A stretch of 64,000 bases of DNA from Chryseobacterium sp. FP211-J200 (GTDB lineage Bacteria > Bacteroidota > Bacteroidia > Flavobacteriales > Weeksellaceae). Numbering within the stretch: position 1 is the stretch's first letter; the number at the start of each line of letters is the position of its first letter. The notes under the pieces were generated by a model. The model worked only from the letters and a program-made list of their open reading frames with translations. It was not told where the DNA came from and did not search any database. Both the position numbers and the translations under genes were made by a program. Below are positions 45,419 to 53,745 of this stretch, in pieces. The stretch is from positions 1 through 64,000 of the forward strand of contig NZ_LSHB01000013.1 of NCBI RefSeq assembly GCF_001643375.1, in the 5' to 3' direction.

Positions 45419-46417
45419 CTATCTTCTATTTCCTCCCAATTCAATTAGATCCAAAGTAAGCCCAAGCATATTGACATTAGAAGCATTGTGATAACGCATG
45501 TGGGAATAGTCGAAACGGAAAGACGAGATCTTCAAGCTGAAACCCGCAGACAAACCTGTAAAACTTCTTTGATCGAGAACTGCTAACTCGCCTCCTCTTT
45601 TCACATTGTAACCAAATCGGATGTTGAAGGCCTGTCCTGGAAATAACTCAGCACCAAAAGAAAGGTGATCCAAAACTTTTCGCCCAAATTTCGTCGGTTG
45701 ACCATTGATGTCAGTTGTTGCTGAAATATTAGGTTGCTGAAGGTCGTGAGCCGTAATGGTAAGTGCAGCCGGAAACTCATCCAAGATCTTTGTGTAACCC
45801 AGGTCTACCCGGAATGGCAATCTTTCCCGCACACCATTGTAAGGCTGGATCTGATAACCAAAATTTCTAAATACCAAAGCTAAGGTCTCATTACTCTTAT
45901 CAAAGTAATAAGTGACACCTACATTTGCTGTAATTGCAGAAGATGAGTAGGTATCGATCTTCGAAGTGATATAATTGACATTGGCACCGATCGTCCAATT
46001 ATCTTCAAACTGATAAGCGTAGCCCAATCCCACAGAAGCATCCATCGCAGAAAAATTTCCGTTGATGATAGAATTCTCATCTGTTCTTGGCATCGAGCCG
46101 TAATCCATATACCTTGCATTGAATGACATGAGATGACCAAACTCCAGATCACGGACATAGCTGATACTTCCAATCTTTGTGTCAGCTAAATATGAAGCAT
46201 AATTCACAGAGATCATATTATCCATATCAATGTTCATCAAGGCTGGATTGGCAGCAGTAAAATTAACATCACTATCACGCACAGAGACTGCATCGCCCAA
46301 AACAGCTTGTCTTGGAGAGATCGGAATGTTAAGAAATTGATAAATCGTGGTTCCCGTTTGAGAAAAAACCACACTGGAAATTACGATAAAAAAAAGATTG
46401 TAAAAGTTCTTCAACAC
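45419..46417 (-). CDS. porQ: Type IX secretion system protein PorQ
   Basis: PorQ is an outer-membrane barrel that tethers PorU and PorZ in the attachment complex of the type IX secretion system. At 332 residues it has a signal peptide (to VFSQ, residue 20) and the family N-terminal segment (FLNIPISPRQAVLGDAVSVRDSDVNFTAANPALM). Beta-barrel strands follow, ending RFDYSHMRYHNASNVNMLGLTLDLI. This marks the organism as able to export proteins by the T9SS. A TTG-N18-TATTTTTG promoter lies 16 bases upstream of the start. Confidence 0.93.
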   Translation of the reverse strand: MLKNFYNLFFIVISSVVFSQTGTTIYQFLNIPISPRQAVLGDAVSVRDSDVNFTAANPALMNIDMDNMISVNYASYLADTKIGSISYVRDLEFGHLMSFNARYMDYGSMPRTDENSIINGNFSAMDASVGLGYAYQFEDNWTIGANVNYITSKIDTYSSSAITANVGVTYYFDKSNETLALVFRNFGYQIQPYNGVRERLPFRVDLGYTKILDEFPAALTITAHDLQQPNISATTDINGQPTKFGRKVLDHLSFGAELFPGQAFNIRFGYNVKRGGELAVLDQRSFTGLSAGFSLKISSFRFDYSHMRYHNASNVNMLGLTLDLIELGGNRR

Positions 46418-46432
46418 TGTCTTTTAGCTTTG

Positions 46433-46461
46433 CAAAAATAATCTATTTTGAGGCTTATCAA
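46433..46461 (-). promoter_or_regulatory. porQ promoter (TTG-N18-TATTTTTG)
   Basis: On the minus strand TTG at 46,461-46,459 and TATTTTTG at 46,440-46,433 are 18 bases apart. They match the Bacteroidota consensus. Confidence 0.55.
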
Positions 46462-46514
46462 AATTTTTCAACGACTATCTTTTTCATTAACGTAATTCTT
46501 TTCCTTTCATTATA

Positions 46515-46545
46515 TTTGCACAGTCAAAAATCAAAAATAAATTTG
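46515..46545 (+). promoter_or_regulatory. pyrH promoter (TTG-N19-TAAATTTG)
   Basis: TTG at 46,516-46,518 and TAAATTTG at 46,538-46,545 are 19 bases apart, about 55 bases before pyrH. The TTG is itself part of a second -7-like TATATTTG (46,511-46,518), so tandem starts are possible. Confidence 0.6.
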
Positions 46546-46598
46546 AAACATTAATGACCAATGTTTCAATCGACCAGTAAAAAGTAATAAAAATATAA

Positions 46599-47306
46599 AT
46601 GAAATACAAAAGAATCCTTCTGAAACTGAGTGGTGAAGCACTAATGGGAGAACGCCAATACGGAATCGACAATGACAGACTGAAAGAATACGCGGTCGAG
46701 ATCAAAAAAGTCGTGGATAAAGGCTGCGAAGTTGCAATCGTTATCGGTGGTGGAAACATTTTCAGAGGATTGGCAGGTGCTGCAACCGGAATGGACAGAG
46801 TTCAAGGTGATTACATGGGAATGCTGGCAACCGTGATCAACGGAATGGCTTTGCAAGGTGCTTTGGAAGATGCAGGGATCATCACAAGATTACAATCTGC
46901 CATCGAAATGGACAAAGTGGCTGAACCCTTTATCAAAAGAAAAGCTGTTCGTCACCTTGAAAAAGGACGCGTGGTGATCTTCGGAGCTGGAACAGGAAAC
47001 CCCTATTTTACAACAGATACTGCTGCAACACTTAGAGCGATAGAAATTGATGCAGACGTGATTCTAAAAGGAACAAGAGTGGACGGGATCTACGACAGCG
47101 ACCCTGAGAAAAATGCAGATGCAGTGAAATTCAATAGTTTGTCATTCGATGAAGTGTTTGAGAAAAACCTGAAAGTAATGGATATGACCGCTTTCACACT
47201 AAGTCACGAGAACAAATTACCAATCATCGTTTTTGACATGAACAAAGAAGGTAACTTGGAAAAACTGGTAGACGGTGAGAACATCGGAACGCTAGTGAAT
47301 GTATAA
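46599..47306 (+). CDS. pyrH: UMP kinase
   Basis: The bacterial hexameric UMP kinase, made of an amino-acid-kinase fold, converts UMP to UDP. The 235 residues contain [14 protein letters not shown] at the start, [10 protein letters not shown] (glycine-rich phosphate loop), [16 protein letters not shown] (UMP site), [16 protein letters not shown], and [13 protein letters not shown]. These are all conserved. It is followed by frr 263 bases later, the usual pyrH-frr order, although repeat copy C separates them here. Confidence 0.97.
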   Translation: MKYKRILLKLSGEALMGERQYGIDNDRLKEYAVEIKKVVDKGCEVAIVIGGGNIFRGLAGAATGMDRVQGDYMGMLATVINGMALQGALEDAGIITRLQSAIEMDKVAEPFIKRKAVRHLEKGRVVIFGAGTGNPYFTTDTAATLRAIEIDADVILKGTRVDGIYDSDPEKNADAVKFNSLSFDEVFEKNLKVMDMTAFTLSHENKLPIIVFDMNKEGNLEKLVDGENIGTLVNV

Positions 47307-47385
47307 ATGATCAAAGATGATTGATAAATGATTCAATTTAAAGTTCAGATATTGTTAGACAGTAACTTTTGAACCTAGAATCCTT

Positions 47386-47504
47386 GCAGCCCGACTTGAG
47401 TGGAAATCCTTTTTTGTGGCTGGAAAGCTAAGGCAAAAAAGATTGACTTCGTCTAACCACTTCGTTAGGTTTGGGAACGGAAGGCGGAAATAGCTGCCCA
47501 AATA
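47386..47504 (+). repeat. Dispersed intergenic hairpin element, copy C
   Basis: This copy runs from GCAGCCCGACTTGAGTGG to TAGCTGCCCAAAT. A CTTTTTTG arm, GGCTGGAAAGCTAAGG loop region and CAAAAAAG arm form a terminator-like hairpin. GACTTCGT, CCACTTCGTTAGGTTTGGG and AACGGAAGGCGG follow. It is the clearest of the three copies, and sits between pyrH and frr. Confidence 0.8.
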
Positions 47505-47569
47505 ATATCATTTATCGCTAATCAAACATCATTTATTAAATAATATAATTATCAAATTTTAAATATACA

Positions 47570-48124
47570 ATGGAAGAATTAGAACTCATTGTAGCCTCCG
47601 CAAAGCAAGAGATGGATGCTGCAATCAAGCATTTGGAACACGCTTTTCAGAAAATCAGAGCCGGACGTGCTTCTACATCTATGGTTCAGGACGTGATGGT
47701 AGAATATTATGGTGCTCCAACGCCTATCACCCAAGTGGCCAATGTTTCTGTGGTAGATGCGATGACGCTTTCTATCCAACCTTGGGACAGAACGGCGATT
47801 GGTGCGATCGCAAAAGGAATCGTGAACTCCAACCTTGGATTTGCACCTTCTAACAATGGCGATGTCATCATCATCAACGTTCCACCTTTGACGGAGGAGA
47901 GAAGACGCGACCTTGCAAAACAGGCAAAAGGTGAAACTGACCAAACAAAGATCGTGATCAGAAATGCAAGACAAGATGCTAACAAAGAACTGAAAAGATT
48001 GGAAGGTGTTGCAGAAGACCTGATCAAAGGTGCTGAGAAGGACATCCAGGATCTGACAGACGCTTACGTGAAAAAGTCTGATGACGCTTACAAAACAAAA
48101 GAAGCGGAAATCTTAAAAGTTTAA
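47570..48124 (+). CDS. frr: Ribosome recycling factor
   Basis: RRF splits post-termination ribosomes with EF-G. It has 184 residues with the standard three-helix bundle and small second domain. Markers include IRAGRAS (helix 1 end), VEYYGAPTPITQVANVSV, and SNLGFAPSNNGDVIIINVPPLTEERRRDL. The C-terminal helix has KKSDDAYKTKEAEI. Start ATG at 47,570. A terminator follows closely. Confidence 0.97.
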   Translation: MEELELIVASAKQEMDAAIKHLEHAFQKIRAGRASTSMVQDVMVEYYGAPTPITQVANVSVVDAMTLSIQPWDRTAIGAIAKGIVNSNLGFAPSNNGDVIIINVPPLTEERRRDLAKQAKGETDQTKIVIRNARQDANKELKRLEGVAEDLIKGAEKDIQDLTDAYVKKSDDAYKTKEAEILKV

Positions 48125-48146
48125 GTTTCTGTTTTCTTTAATTAAT

Positions 48147-48184
48147 AAAACCTCGCTTCATTTTTGGAGCGAGGTTTTTTTTAT
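48147..48184. terminator. Terminator after frr, usable from both sides
   Basis: AAAACCTCGCT pairs with AGCGAGGTTTT around a 10-base loop; eight T follow on the plus strand. Confidence 0.88.
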
Positions 48185-48191
48185 AATCCTA

Positions 48192-48602
48192 TTATTTTAT
48201 TTTATCATAGATCAGCTTCGTCACCACTGCGCCAAACAGATAATAACCCACCGTCATCAGCTTCTTTTGTGTACTTCCCGCAACAGGAGAGTCATCCAAT
48301 CCCATTTTCTCAGGCAGCATTACCGCTCCTACACCCGCCGCAACACCCGAAACCAGGTTGAAACCGCTGGTCGCCGTAGCAGCATAATAGATTCCGTTGC
48401 TAATGACATCACCGGCAAGCGTGGCTGCGTAAAGCTGGTCCTTGTCTGTGATTTTCATATCCACGGTTTCCAAGGATTTATTAAGTGCTTCCTCTCCTAC
48501 CTTGTTCACTTCTGGAACATTGTCAAAGTTATTTCTTACGATCTCGTGCAAAAGGTTCAGGGCGATCGCGCCACCCAGACCTGCAATTATTTTCTTGTAC
48601 AT
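48192..48602 (-). CDS. Hypothetical small membrane-associated protein
   Basis: An unrecognised 136-residue protein. The N-terminus (KKIIAGLGGAIALNLLHEIV) could insert or act as an uncleaved signal; Gly/Ala-rich stretches follow (TLAGDVISNGIYYAATATSG; SGVAAGVGAVMLPEKMG), and the C-terminus has another hydrophobic helix (MTVGYYLFGAVVTKLIYDKI). It is convergent with frr, with the shared terminator between. It opens a block of small orphan genes with more G+C than the flanks. Confidence 0.6.
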   Translation of the reverse strand: MYKKIIAGLGGAIALNLLHEIVRNNFDNVPEVNKVGEEALNKSLETVDMKITDKDQLYAATLAGDVISNGIYYAATATSGFNLVSGVAAGVGAVMLPEKMGLDDSPVAGSTQKKLMTVGYYLFGAVVTKLIYDKIK

Positions 48603-48700
48603 ATCAGATTGATTTTGGTATTAGGCTTACTTACACAAATTGAGCCACGCATTACATATTACATTACCAATGGTTCAAATCAATAAGAACCATCGCATGA

Positions 48701-48964
48701 CTACAATGCCGTTGCAAAAGCAAACAACCCAAAAAAGATTCCGGGAGAGTTGGCCACTACAATAGGCCAGTCACGGTTCGGCTTTTTCATAAAACCGTAG
48801 GTCACCCACAGACTGCAGTTGATCCCTGCCACCAATGGTTGTAGCCAGTCGCCCTTGTCACCATCCATGTTGTGGGAGATTTGTGGGATGTAGGAAAAGT
48901 ACATGGCCATGGCCGTCACCGTCGCTACCCATCCCAGGATCTGCATAAATTTTCCGTCCATCAT
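48701..48964 (-). CDS. SemiSWEET-type PQ-loop transporter
   Basis: An 87-residue three-helix membrane protein of the SemiSWEET family, which dimerises to move sugars. The helices are about 8-28 (ILGWVATVTAMAMYFSYIPQI, with the PQ motif), 43-60 (LVAGINCSLWVTYGFM), and 67-87. The conserved Asn in the second helix and the WP/ N pair in the third (DWPIVVANSPGIFFGLFAF) fit substrate-pocket positions. Substrate unproven. Confidence 0.8.
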   Translation of the reverse strand: MMDGKFMQILGWVATVTAMAMYFSYIPQISHNMDGDKGDWLQPLVAGINCSLWVTYGFMKKPNRDWPIVVANSPGIFFGLFAFATAL

Positions 48965-49056
48965 ACTTGATTTTTTAAGTTGACATCAAAGGTTGAAATT
49001 ATCATACCGATCAGATGGCAAGGACAATACTGTATCACTTTCTGCAAATATCATTG

Positions 49057-49464
49057 CTAGATGGCTTGCCGCGTCGGAAGGTCCTGATGGAAGTTATTGT
49101 ACGTGATGTACAGGTCATAGAAATAGATATCCTGATCCACATATTCCGTCAGTGTCTTCTTATTTCTATTGGTACTTGGAGCCAGATAATAAAGATGTTC
49201 TTTGACATGTTTGGTCTTTTTGCCGCAGGTGCAATAGCGCTGATCATCTTTGATGTGGTCCTCAAAATCTATAATACGGACACTGTCCGCCTGATGATCT
49301 ACAGTTTGATCAAATGTCTTTCTATCCAACGTGAACCATGGTTCCCCGTGATAGAAAAAGTGGTCGATGATTCTAGGATGATGAAGGTCTTTGGGATTCA
49401 AGACTGTCGAAGAGTAATATCCATTGCACGTATCGCAATGGGCCAGTTGTAATTCTAGTGCCAT
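49057..49464 (-). CDS. Hypothetical protein with two Cys pairs
   Basis: An unrecognised protein of 135 residues rich in His, Tyr and Asp. It has two cysteine pairs, CDTC near residue 10 and CTC near 80, together with several His (FFYHGEPWF; HVKEHLYYL), which would suit a zinc site. No signal peptide. The opposite strand also has an open frame (49,015-49,452) but its composition is less protein-like. It lies in the orphan block. Confidence 0.5.
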   Translation of the reverse strand: MALELQLAHCDTCNGYYSSTVLNPKDLHHPRIIDHFFYHGEPWFTLDRKTFDQTVDHQADSVRIIDFEDHIKDDQRYCTCGKKTKHVKEHLYYLAPSTNRNKKTLTEYVDQDIYFYDLYITYNNFHQDLPTRQAI

Positions 49465-49698
49465 AGTTTGTGATTTGATATCGTCTACCTATCAGAATTT
49501 GTGCCATTGGATGGGAGGTTCCGGGACATTACCAAAATTTCACACAGCCCATTCGCATCGCCCGGCACCGTAACTTGATGATTATTCTGACGTTAACAAA
49601 TGATAACATGGATACATCAAATTTATAAAACCCATGCCTCTAATGTTTATATTTACACCAATCCACAAAAGACCACAACGATCAAACATTTCATCAGG

Positions 49699-50034
49699 AT
49701 GCAAAATGACACCAGAAGGGAAACCTTGATTTTAAACGGCCAATTCAAAATCATTACAGAACTCGAAGAGTTCAGGATGAGTCTTTGGGTCACAGGTTTT
49801 GGATTGCAGGATGCACGCACCGGAGAGGTCATCATCCCTGTGGTCCACATCTTCAATCTCGATCGCTATGTGGCGGACGGCAGTACATTACATGTCGTTT
49901 TCCGGATTTATCCACACGGGGCCAAAACCTATGAGGTAGCAATCCACCCCTTCAGAAAAACTTTCGCCTACGAAGATAAGACCTACAGCACAAAGGACTT
50001 TTTTAAAACGTTTACAGGAAACGATTTCAATTGA
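49699..50034 (+). CDS. Hypothetical protein
   Basis: An unrecognised protein. The start is taken at MQNDTRRETL (49,699), giving 111 residues; an upstream ATG at 49,600 would add 33 residues with little conserved character. The sequence alternates beta-strand-like segments (LILNGQFKIITELEEFRMSLWVTGFGLQD; VVHIFNLDRYVADGSTLHVVFRIYPHG), so a beta-sandwich is possible. No signal peptide. The GC-rich codon use matches its neighbours in the orphan block. Confidence 0.5.
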   Translation: MQNDTRRETLILNGQFKIITELEEFRMSLWVTGFGLQDARTGEVIIPVVHIFNLDRYVADGSTLHVVFRIYPHGAKTYEVAIHPFRKTFAYEDKTYSTKDFFKTFTGNDFN

Positions 50035-50158
50035 ATAGATTCTTCTGCCAGGTCCAGCATATCACACAGGCCGTCAATCTACTTAAGTATTATATCCAAC
50101 CCAGCACCACTCACACAAAATATTTTATCGGACAATCCGTACTATTCAATATTAATTT

Positions 50159-50166
50159 TATATTTG
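50159..50166 (+). promoter_or_regulatory. Probable -7 element upstream of 50,196 gene
   Basis: TATATTTG fits TAnnTTTG and lies 29 bases before the ATG. No clear -33 TTG was found. Confidence 0.35.
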
Positions 50167-50195
50167 TTTTAATAAACAATTAAAAACAAATACAA

Positions 50196-50918
50196 ATGAG
50201 TACCATCTACGAAACTGGGCACGCCCGCAACATTGCCAACTTCCAAAAGATGATTGAGTTCGTCACAGAGTACGGCGCAGATTACAACCCATCCAAAAGA
50301 AGCCTCACACTCCCCACACTCATCACTTTGAAGGCAGATGCCGACGCAGCACTTCTGGACGTCATCACAAAAAACACACTCTACAACGGCAAGGTCAATA
50401 CCCGCATAGAAGCATTTGCAGACCTCAGGCCTCTTTCCACACGACTTGTCAATGCCCTTCAGTCTACAGACGCTTCCGCAGAGACCATCAAAGACGCCAA
50501 GGCGATCAACAAAAAGATCCAGGGCAAGCGCTCAGCCACACCTCCAGTCCCCACAGACCCCGATCAGCCCGCACCCAACAGCATCTCCGCCAGCCAGCAG
50601 TCCTACGACCAGCTCACACAGCATTTCACTGGACTCAAGACCGTTTTGCAAAATGAACCCACCTATATGCCCAACGAGGCAGACCTTCAGATCCCGACCC
50701 TGGAAGACCTTATCGCAGACCTTACCACAAAAAACAACGAGGTGGCCAAAGCATACACCAAGATCAGCAATGCAAGGATAGAGCGCGACAAGATCATCTA
50801 CGACGGCAAAGACAACCTCCTAGAGACCGCCAGCGAGGTCAAGAACTACGTCAAATCCGTATTCGGCGCAGCCAGCCCACAGTACAAGCAGGTCAATGCA
50901 CTGAGATTCAGAAAATAG
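50196..50918 (+). CDS. Hypothetical helical protein with internal duplication
   Basis: An unrecognised 240-residue, mostly helical cytoplasmic protein. Residues about 16-90 and 140-225 look like diverged copies of one unit. The first has YNPSKRSLTLPTLITLKADADA, and the second YMPNEADLQIPTLEDLIADLTT, with Tyr-x-Pro, Pro-Thr-Leu and Ala-Asp at the same spacing, each followed by a long helix. A Pro-rich linker (TPPVPTDPDQPAPN, near 115-128) joins them. Codons end in G or C much more often than in housekeeping genes here. The gene has its own -7 element. The 21-bp array begins about 70 bases after its stop. Confidence 0.6.
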   Translation: MSTIYETGHARNIANFQKMIEFVTEYGADYNPSKRSLTLPTLITLKADADAALLDVITKNTLYNGKVNTRIEAFADLRPLSTRLVNALQSTDASAETIKDAKAINKKIQGKRSATPPVPTDPDQPAPNSISASQQSYDQLTQHFTGLKTVLQNEPTYMPNEADLQIPTLEDLIADLTTKNNEVAKAYTKISNARIERDKIIYDGKDNLLETASEVKNYVKSVFGAASPQYKQVNALRFRK

Positions 50919-50981
50919 AAAGATGTGGTCCATCACAAGCAGCAAGGTCACCACTTCAATAGGACATACAACATCCTTAAT

Positions 50982-51216
50982 GAGAAAGATACCTTCCGTA
51001 ACAAGAAATAACCTTCCTGTAACAAGAAATACCGATCATGTAATAAGAAATATCGCTACCGCAACAGGAAATATGACAATCGTAACGGGAATTATAACAG
51101 GCGTAACGAGAAATATAACCTCAGTAACAAGAAATATGAAGACCGTAACGAGAAATATTCCAACCGTAACGAGAAATATTCCAACCGTAACGAGAATGAT
51201 GGCTTCCGTAACGTGA
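50982..51216 (+). repeat. 21-bp tandem repeat array, about 11 units
   Basis: Eleven consecutive 21-bp units fit the pattern [GA]AGAAATAT-N6-CCGTAAC, with a variable middle. Two adjacent units (51,144-51,185) are identical. It is possible to read one frame as a 97-residue ORF (50,923-51,216, VTRNIPT repeats) and another as R-N-E-K-Y-x-N heptads broken by one stop. No start, length or conserved flank supports either as a gene. The unit resembles the array at the left edge of the window, read in reverse. Confidence 0.85.
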
Positions 51217-51280
51217 AAGCTTCACAATACAAAGCGATAACCAACAGCATAACTGAATTTAGCTTGAAGACCACCTCCAC

Positions 51281-51313
51281 AAAAAAAGCTTTGCACCATT
51301 GCAAAGCTTTTTG
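51281..51313. terminator. Bidirectional terminator
   Basis: AAAAAGCTTTGCA pairs with TGCAAAGCTTTTT around a CCAT loop. It divides the repeat array from the minus-strand VOC gene. Confidence 0.88.
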
Positions 51314-51331
51314 TTGTTATGATCGTGAGCA

Positions 51332-51769
51332 TTACCCCTCATATCCAGCATCCTCGCTGTAGTTCACCATCCAATACACCCCAAATTGATCTTTGAAGCT
51401 CCCGAAATAGTCACCCCAGAACTGGTCCTCCATAGGCATCTCCACCTCGCCACCTACAGATAACGCGTTGAAGATCCTATCCGCCTCATCCCTGCTGTCC
51501 GGGAAGATAGAGATATAATTCCCATTCCCCTGATGCAGCGCCTGCCCCATGGATGGTACGATGTCAGACGCCATCAGCAGGTCCTTCCCGATAGGAAGTG
51601 CAATGTGCATCACGCGGTTTTTGTCATCCTCGGACAGGTTTTCTGTCCCCGGCGCATTTCCCATTTTCATCACACCTCCTACAAACTCTCCCCCGAAAAC
51701 GGACTGATAAAACTTGAAAGCCTCCTCTGCTTTCCCATCAAAATTGAGATATGGATTTAATTTTGGCAT
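51332..51769 (-). CDS. VOC-family protein (PhnB-like)
   Basis: A 145-residue PhnB-like member of the vicinal oxygen chelate fold, in the same branch as the 51,903 gene. Two beta-alpha-beta-beta-beta units are visible (KLNPYLNFDGKAEEAFKFYQSVFGGEF; VMHIALPIGKDLLMASDIVPSMGQ; FPDSRDEADRIFNALSVGGEVEMP; DQFGVYWMVNY). VOC proteins range from glyoxalases to dioxygenases and resistance proteins; the PhnB-like group has no agreed activity. Substrate and metal are unknown. It is one of a run of small VOC and SRPBCC genes on the minus strand. Confidence 0.82.
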   Translation of the reverse strand: MPKLNPYLNFDGKAEEAFKFYQSVFGGEFVGGVMKMGNAPGTENLSEDDKNRVMHIALPIGKDLLMASDIVPSMGQALHQGNGNYISIFPDSRDEADRIFNALSVGGEVEMPMEDQFWGDYFGSFKDQFGVYWMVNYSEDAGYEG

Positions 51770-51902
51770 AGCTTGATTTTTTTAATGTTTAATGACTATG
51801 ATTGATTTTTAATGAAGTTGATCTGCTAAAGACAACTACTTGTAAGACCTTTAATATCAATTTTCAGAGATCTGCCGGACCGCCGAGCGAAATCCTTAAA
51901 TA

Positions 51903-52349
51903 TCAATGAGCCTGAACTTTCTCCGGATCGTCATAATTCACCATCCATTGGACCCCGAATTTGTCTTCCCACATACCGAAATAAGCACCCCAAAAAGTGT
52001 CCTGAAGTTCCATGGTCACCTTCCCACCTTCGGAGAGCTTGGTAAAAAGATTCAAAGCCTCCTCTCTAGAATCCGTGTTGATGGAAACCGAGAAATCGTT
52101 TCCGCTTTTGTGCTCGCCCATTCCCGGTAGAGAATCGCTTCCCATCAAGGTTGTTTCTTTGGAAATTTGAAGTGAGACGTGCATGATCTGGTTCTTGTAA
52201 GCGTCTGCCAATGGTGGCATTCCTTCCATCGGTGGCATTTCGCCGAATCTTCCCCAAAAAGGAACCTTGGCCCCAAATGCAGATTCGTAAAATTTGAAAG
52301 CTTCTTCACACGCCCCGTGGAATGTGAGATAAGGATTGACAGTTGCCAT
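51903..52349 (-). CDS. VOC-family protein (PhnB-like)
   Basis: A 148-residue paralogue of the 51,332 gene with the same plan: TVNPYLTFHGACEEAFKFYESAFG, MHVSLQISKETTLMGSDSLPG, NTDSREEALNLFTKLSEGGKVTMELQDTFWG and DKFGVQWMVNYDDP. The two share the NPYL, EEAFKFY, GS/ASD and FG-VxWMVNY segments, so they arose by duplication. It starts 29 bases downstream of the SRPBCC gene at 52,378, so the two are probably cotranscribed. Confidence 0.82.
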   Translation of the reverse strand: MATVNPYLTFHGACEEAFKFYESAFGAKVPFWGRFGEMPPMEGMPPLADAYKNQIMHVSLQISKETTLMGSDSLPGMGEHKSGNDFSVSINTDSREEALNLFTKLSEGGKVTMELQDTFWGAYFGMWEDKFGVQWMVNYDDPEKVQAH

Positions 52350-52377
52350 TCTTTATTTATTTTCTGATCGTTGACAG

Positions 52378-52821
52378 TTAATGATTCTCAGACAATTCCT
52401 TGATGACCTCCAAACCTTTTTTGAAACCTTTGTCAAACATATCTTTGAAATCTTCATGGGAATCTACCTCTACCTTTAATGTAGTTTTCCCATTATTTTC
52501 TTCAAGATAATATGCTTCCAAACTGCCGTTCCATGCTTTCACTTTGTCACTGGTCACATCTTCTACGCCATCAGCTATTTCACCCAAATGTTTGAACACC
52601 AAATATTTTGGCTCCTCTATTCTCTCGATGGTACTTATCATTCCGTTTTTTTTGCTAGAATCTGTGAAATACGTTTTGCCTCCCACTTCCCAATCCGTTG
52701 TCATCTGGGAATCCGGACAGAAGAAGTGTGTCCATTTGGAATAAGTATTTTCATTCCACAAAACATCCCAGACTCTTGCTGCAGATGCATTAATTTCTGT
52801 TTGATACTTTAATGTTTCCAT
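52378..52821 (-). CDS. SRPBCC-family (AHSA1-like) protein
   Basis: A 147-residue START-like, AHSA1-type protein with a ligand cavity (KYQTEINASAARVWDVLWNENTYSKWTHFFCPDS; FTDSSKKNGMISTIERIEEPKYLVFKH; VEVDSHEDFKDMFDKGFKKGLEVIKEL). No catalytic residues are predictable. These genes often sit beside VOC genes and sigma factors in Bacteroidota; here only VOC neighbours exist. The VOC gene at 52,834 ends 12 bases upstream of its start, so they are probably one transcript. Confidence 0.8.
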   Translation of the reverse strand: METLKYQTEINASAARVWDVLWNENTYSKWTHFFCPDSQMTTDWEVGGKTYFTDSSKKNGMISTIERIEEPKYLVFKHLGEIADGVEDVTSDKVKAWNGSLEAYYLEENNGKTTLKVEVDSHEDFKDMFDKGFKKGLEVIKELSENH

Positions 52822-52833
52822 AACGTTTTGTTT

Positions 52834-53685
52834 TTAAGAATTTGCTGCGTCTTCGATATCTTGGATGATGATCTTTTTCATTTTCAGCATTGCGTCGAAT
52901 GCTTTTTTGTTTTTCTCAGGATTGTCTGTATTTGTGAGCTCGATCAGTCGTTTTGGTGTAATCTGCCAACTGAATCCATATTGGTCCTTCAGCCAACCGC
53001 ACATACTTTCCTCGCCATTCTCAGTCAATTTATTCCAATAAAAATCGGTTTCTTCCTGATCATCCGTCATCACAACCATCGATGTCCCTTCGGAAAAATT
53101 GAAATTGTGTTGATGAGAACTATCCATCGCCATCATCGTATAACCATCAATAATGAACTGTGAATGTCCGATATTACCTTCCGATTCGCCTTGTCCGGGA
53201 GGATATTCCATAACGCCTTCGATTTTGGAATTGGGAAAGACTGAAGTGTAGTAGCCCAAAGCTTCCTTGCATTTTCCGTTATTCTTTCCTGTGAACATCA
53301 TAACGGGTGAGAATTTCTGACTAAAGTGTTCAATACTGTAATAGAGTTGCCAAGATATCCCAAACTGGTCTTCCACCCAAGCATACTTCTCACTCCAGGG
53401 ATAAGAATCCAGTTCCATCATTACTTTTCCGTTTTCAGAAAGTTTTTGATAGTACTCTTCCACCTCATCTTTAGAATTACAGATCATCATGAGAGACAAG
53501 GTAAGATTTGGCTTGAACTGCGGACCCGCATCCAGAAACATCAGCTTTTGCCCTTCGATCTCTACATTGATCACCATAGAAGTGTCCATCGTTATTTTTG
53601 AATTCTTAAAAATCGAAGTGTAAAACTTTGCAGCTTCACTCCCATTTTGGTTGAACCAAATGCAGGGAAAAATATCGTTGTTCAT
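52834..53685 (-). CDS. Two-domain VOC-family protein
   Basis: A 283-residue protein with two VOC modules: residues 1-125 (CIWFNQNGSEAAKFYTSIFKNSKI; QKLMFLDAGPQFKPN; WVEDQFGISWQLYYS) and 130-265 (MMFTGKNNGKCKEALGYYTSVFPNSKI; HSQFIIDGYTMMAMDSSHQHNFNFSEG; GWLKDQYGFSWQITPK). Each module keeps the FG/YGxSWQ ending of the 3-demethylubiquinone-methyltransferase-like (PhnB) branch, and the second is longer. The activity is unknown. It lies in the cluster with SRPBCC genes. Confidence 0.83.
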   Translation of the reverse strand: MNNDIFPCIWFNQNGSEAAKFYTSIFKNSKITMDTSMVINVEIEGQKLMFLDAGPQFKPNLTLSLMMICNSKDEVEEYYQKLSENGKVMMELDSYPWSEKYAWVEDQFGISWQLYYSIEHFSQKFSPVMMFTGKNNGKCKEALGYYTSVFPNSKIEGVMEYPPGQGESEGNIGHSQFIIDGYTMMAMDSSHQHNFNFSEGTSMVVMTDDQEETDFYWNKLTENGEESMCGWLKDQYGFSWQITPKRLIELTNTDNPEKNKKAFDAMLKMKKIIIQDIEDAANS

Positions 53686-53745
53686 AATTGATAATTTAGA
53701 TATTAGACTTTAGATCAATGAAGTTCCGTAAATCATTGATCGATA

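Noticed and set aside
49015-49452. Plus-strand ORF of 145 codons
   Set aside because: The minus-strand frame has paired Cys and His residues and natural composition. The plus frame is rich in Ile, Val and Leu without a sensible membrane layout and is probably its shadow.
50923-51216. 97-codon ORF with VTRNIPT repeats as a gene
   Set aside because: It is a by-product of the 21-bp array, since 21 is divisible by three and frames stay open. No flank or start context supports it.
50982-51216. CRISPR array
   Set aside because: The variable part is only about six bases in a 21-bp unit; this is far too short for spacers.
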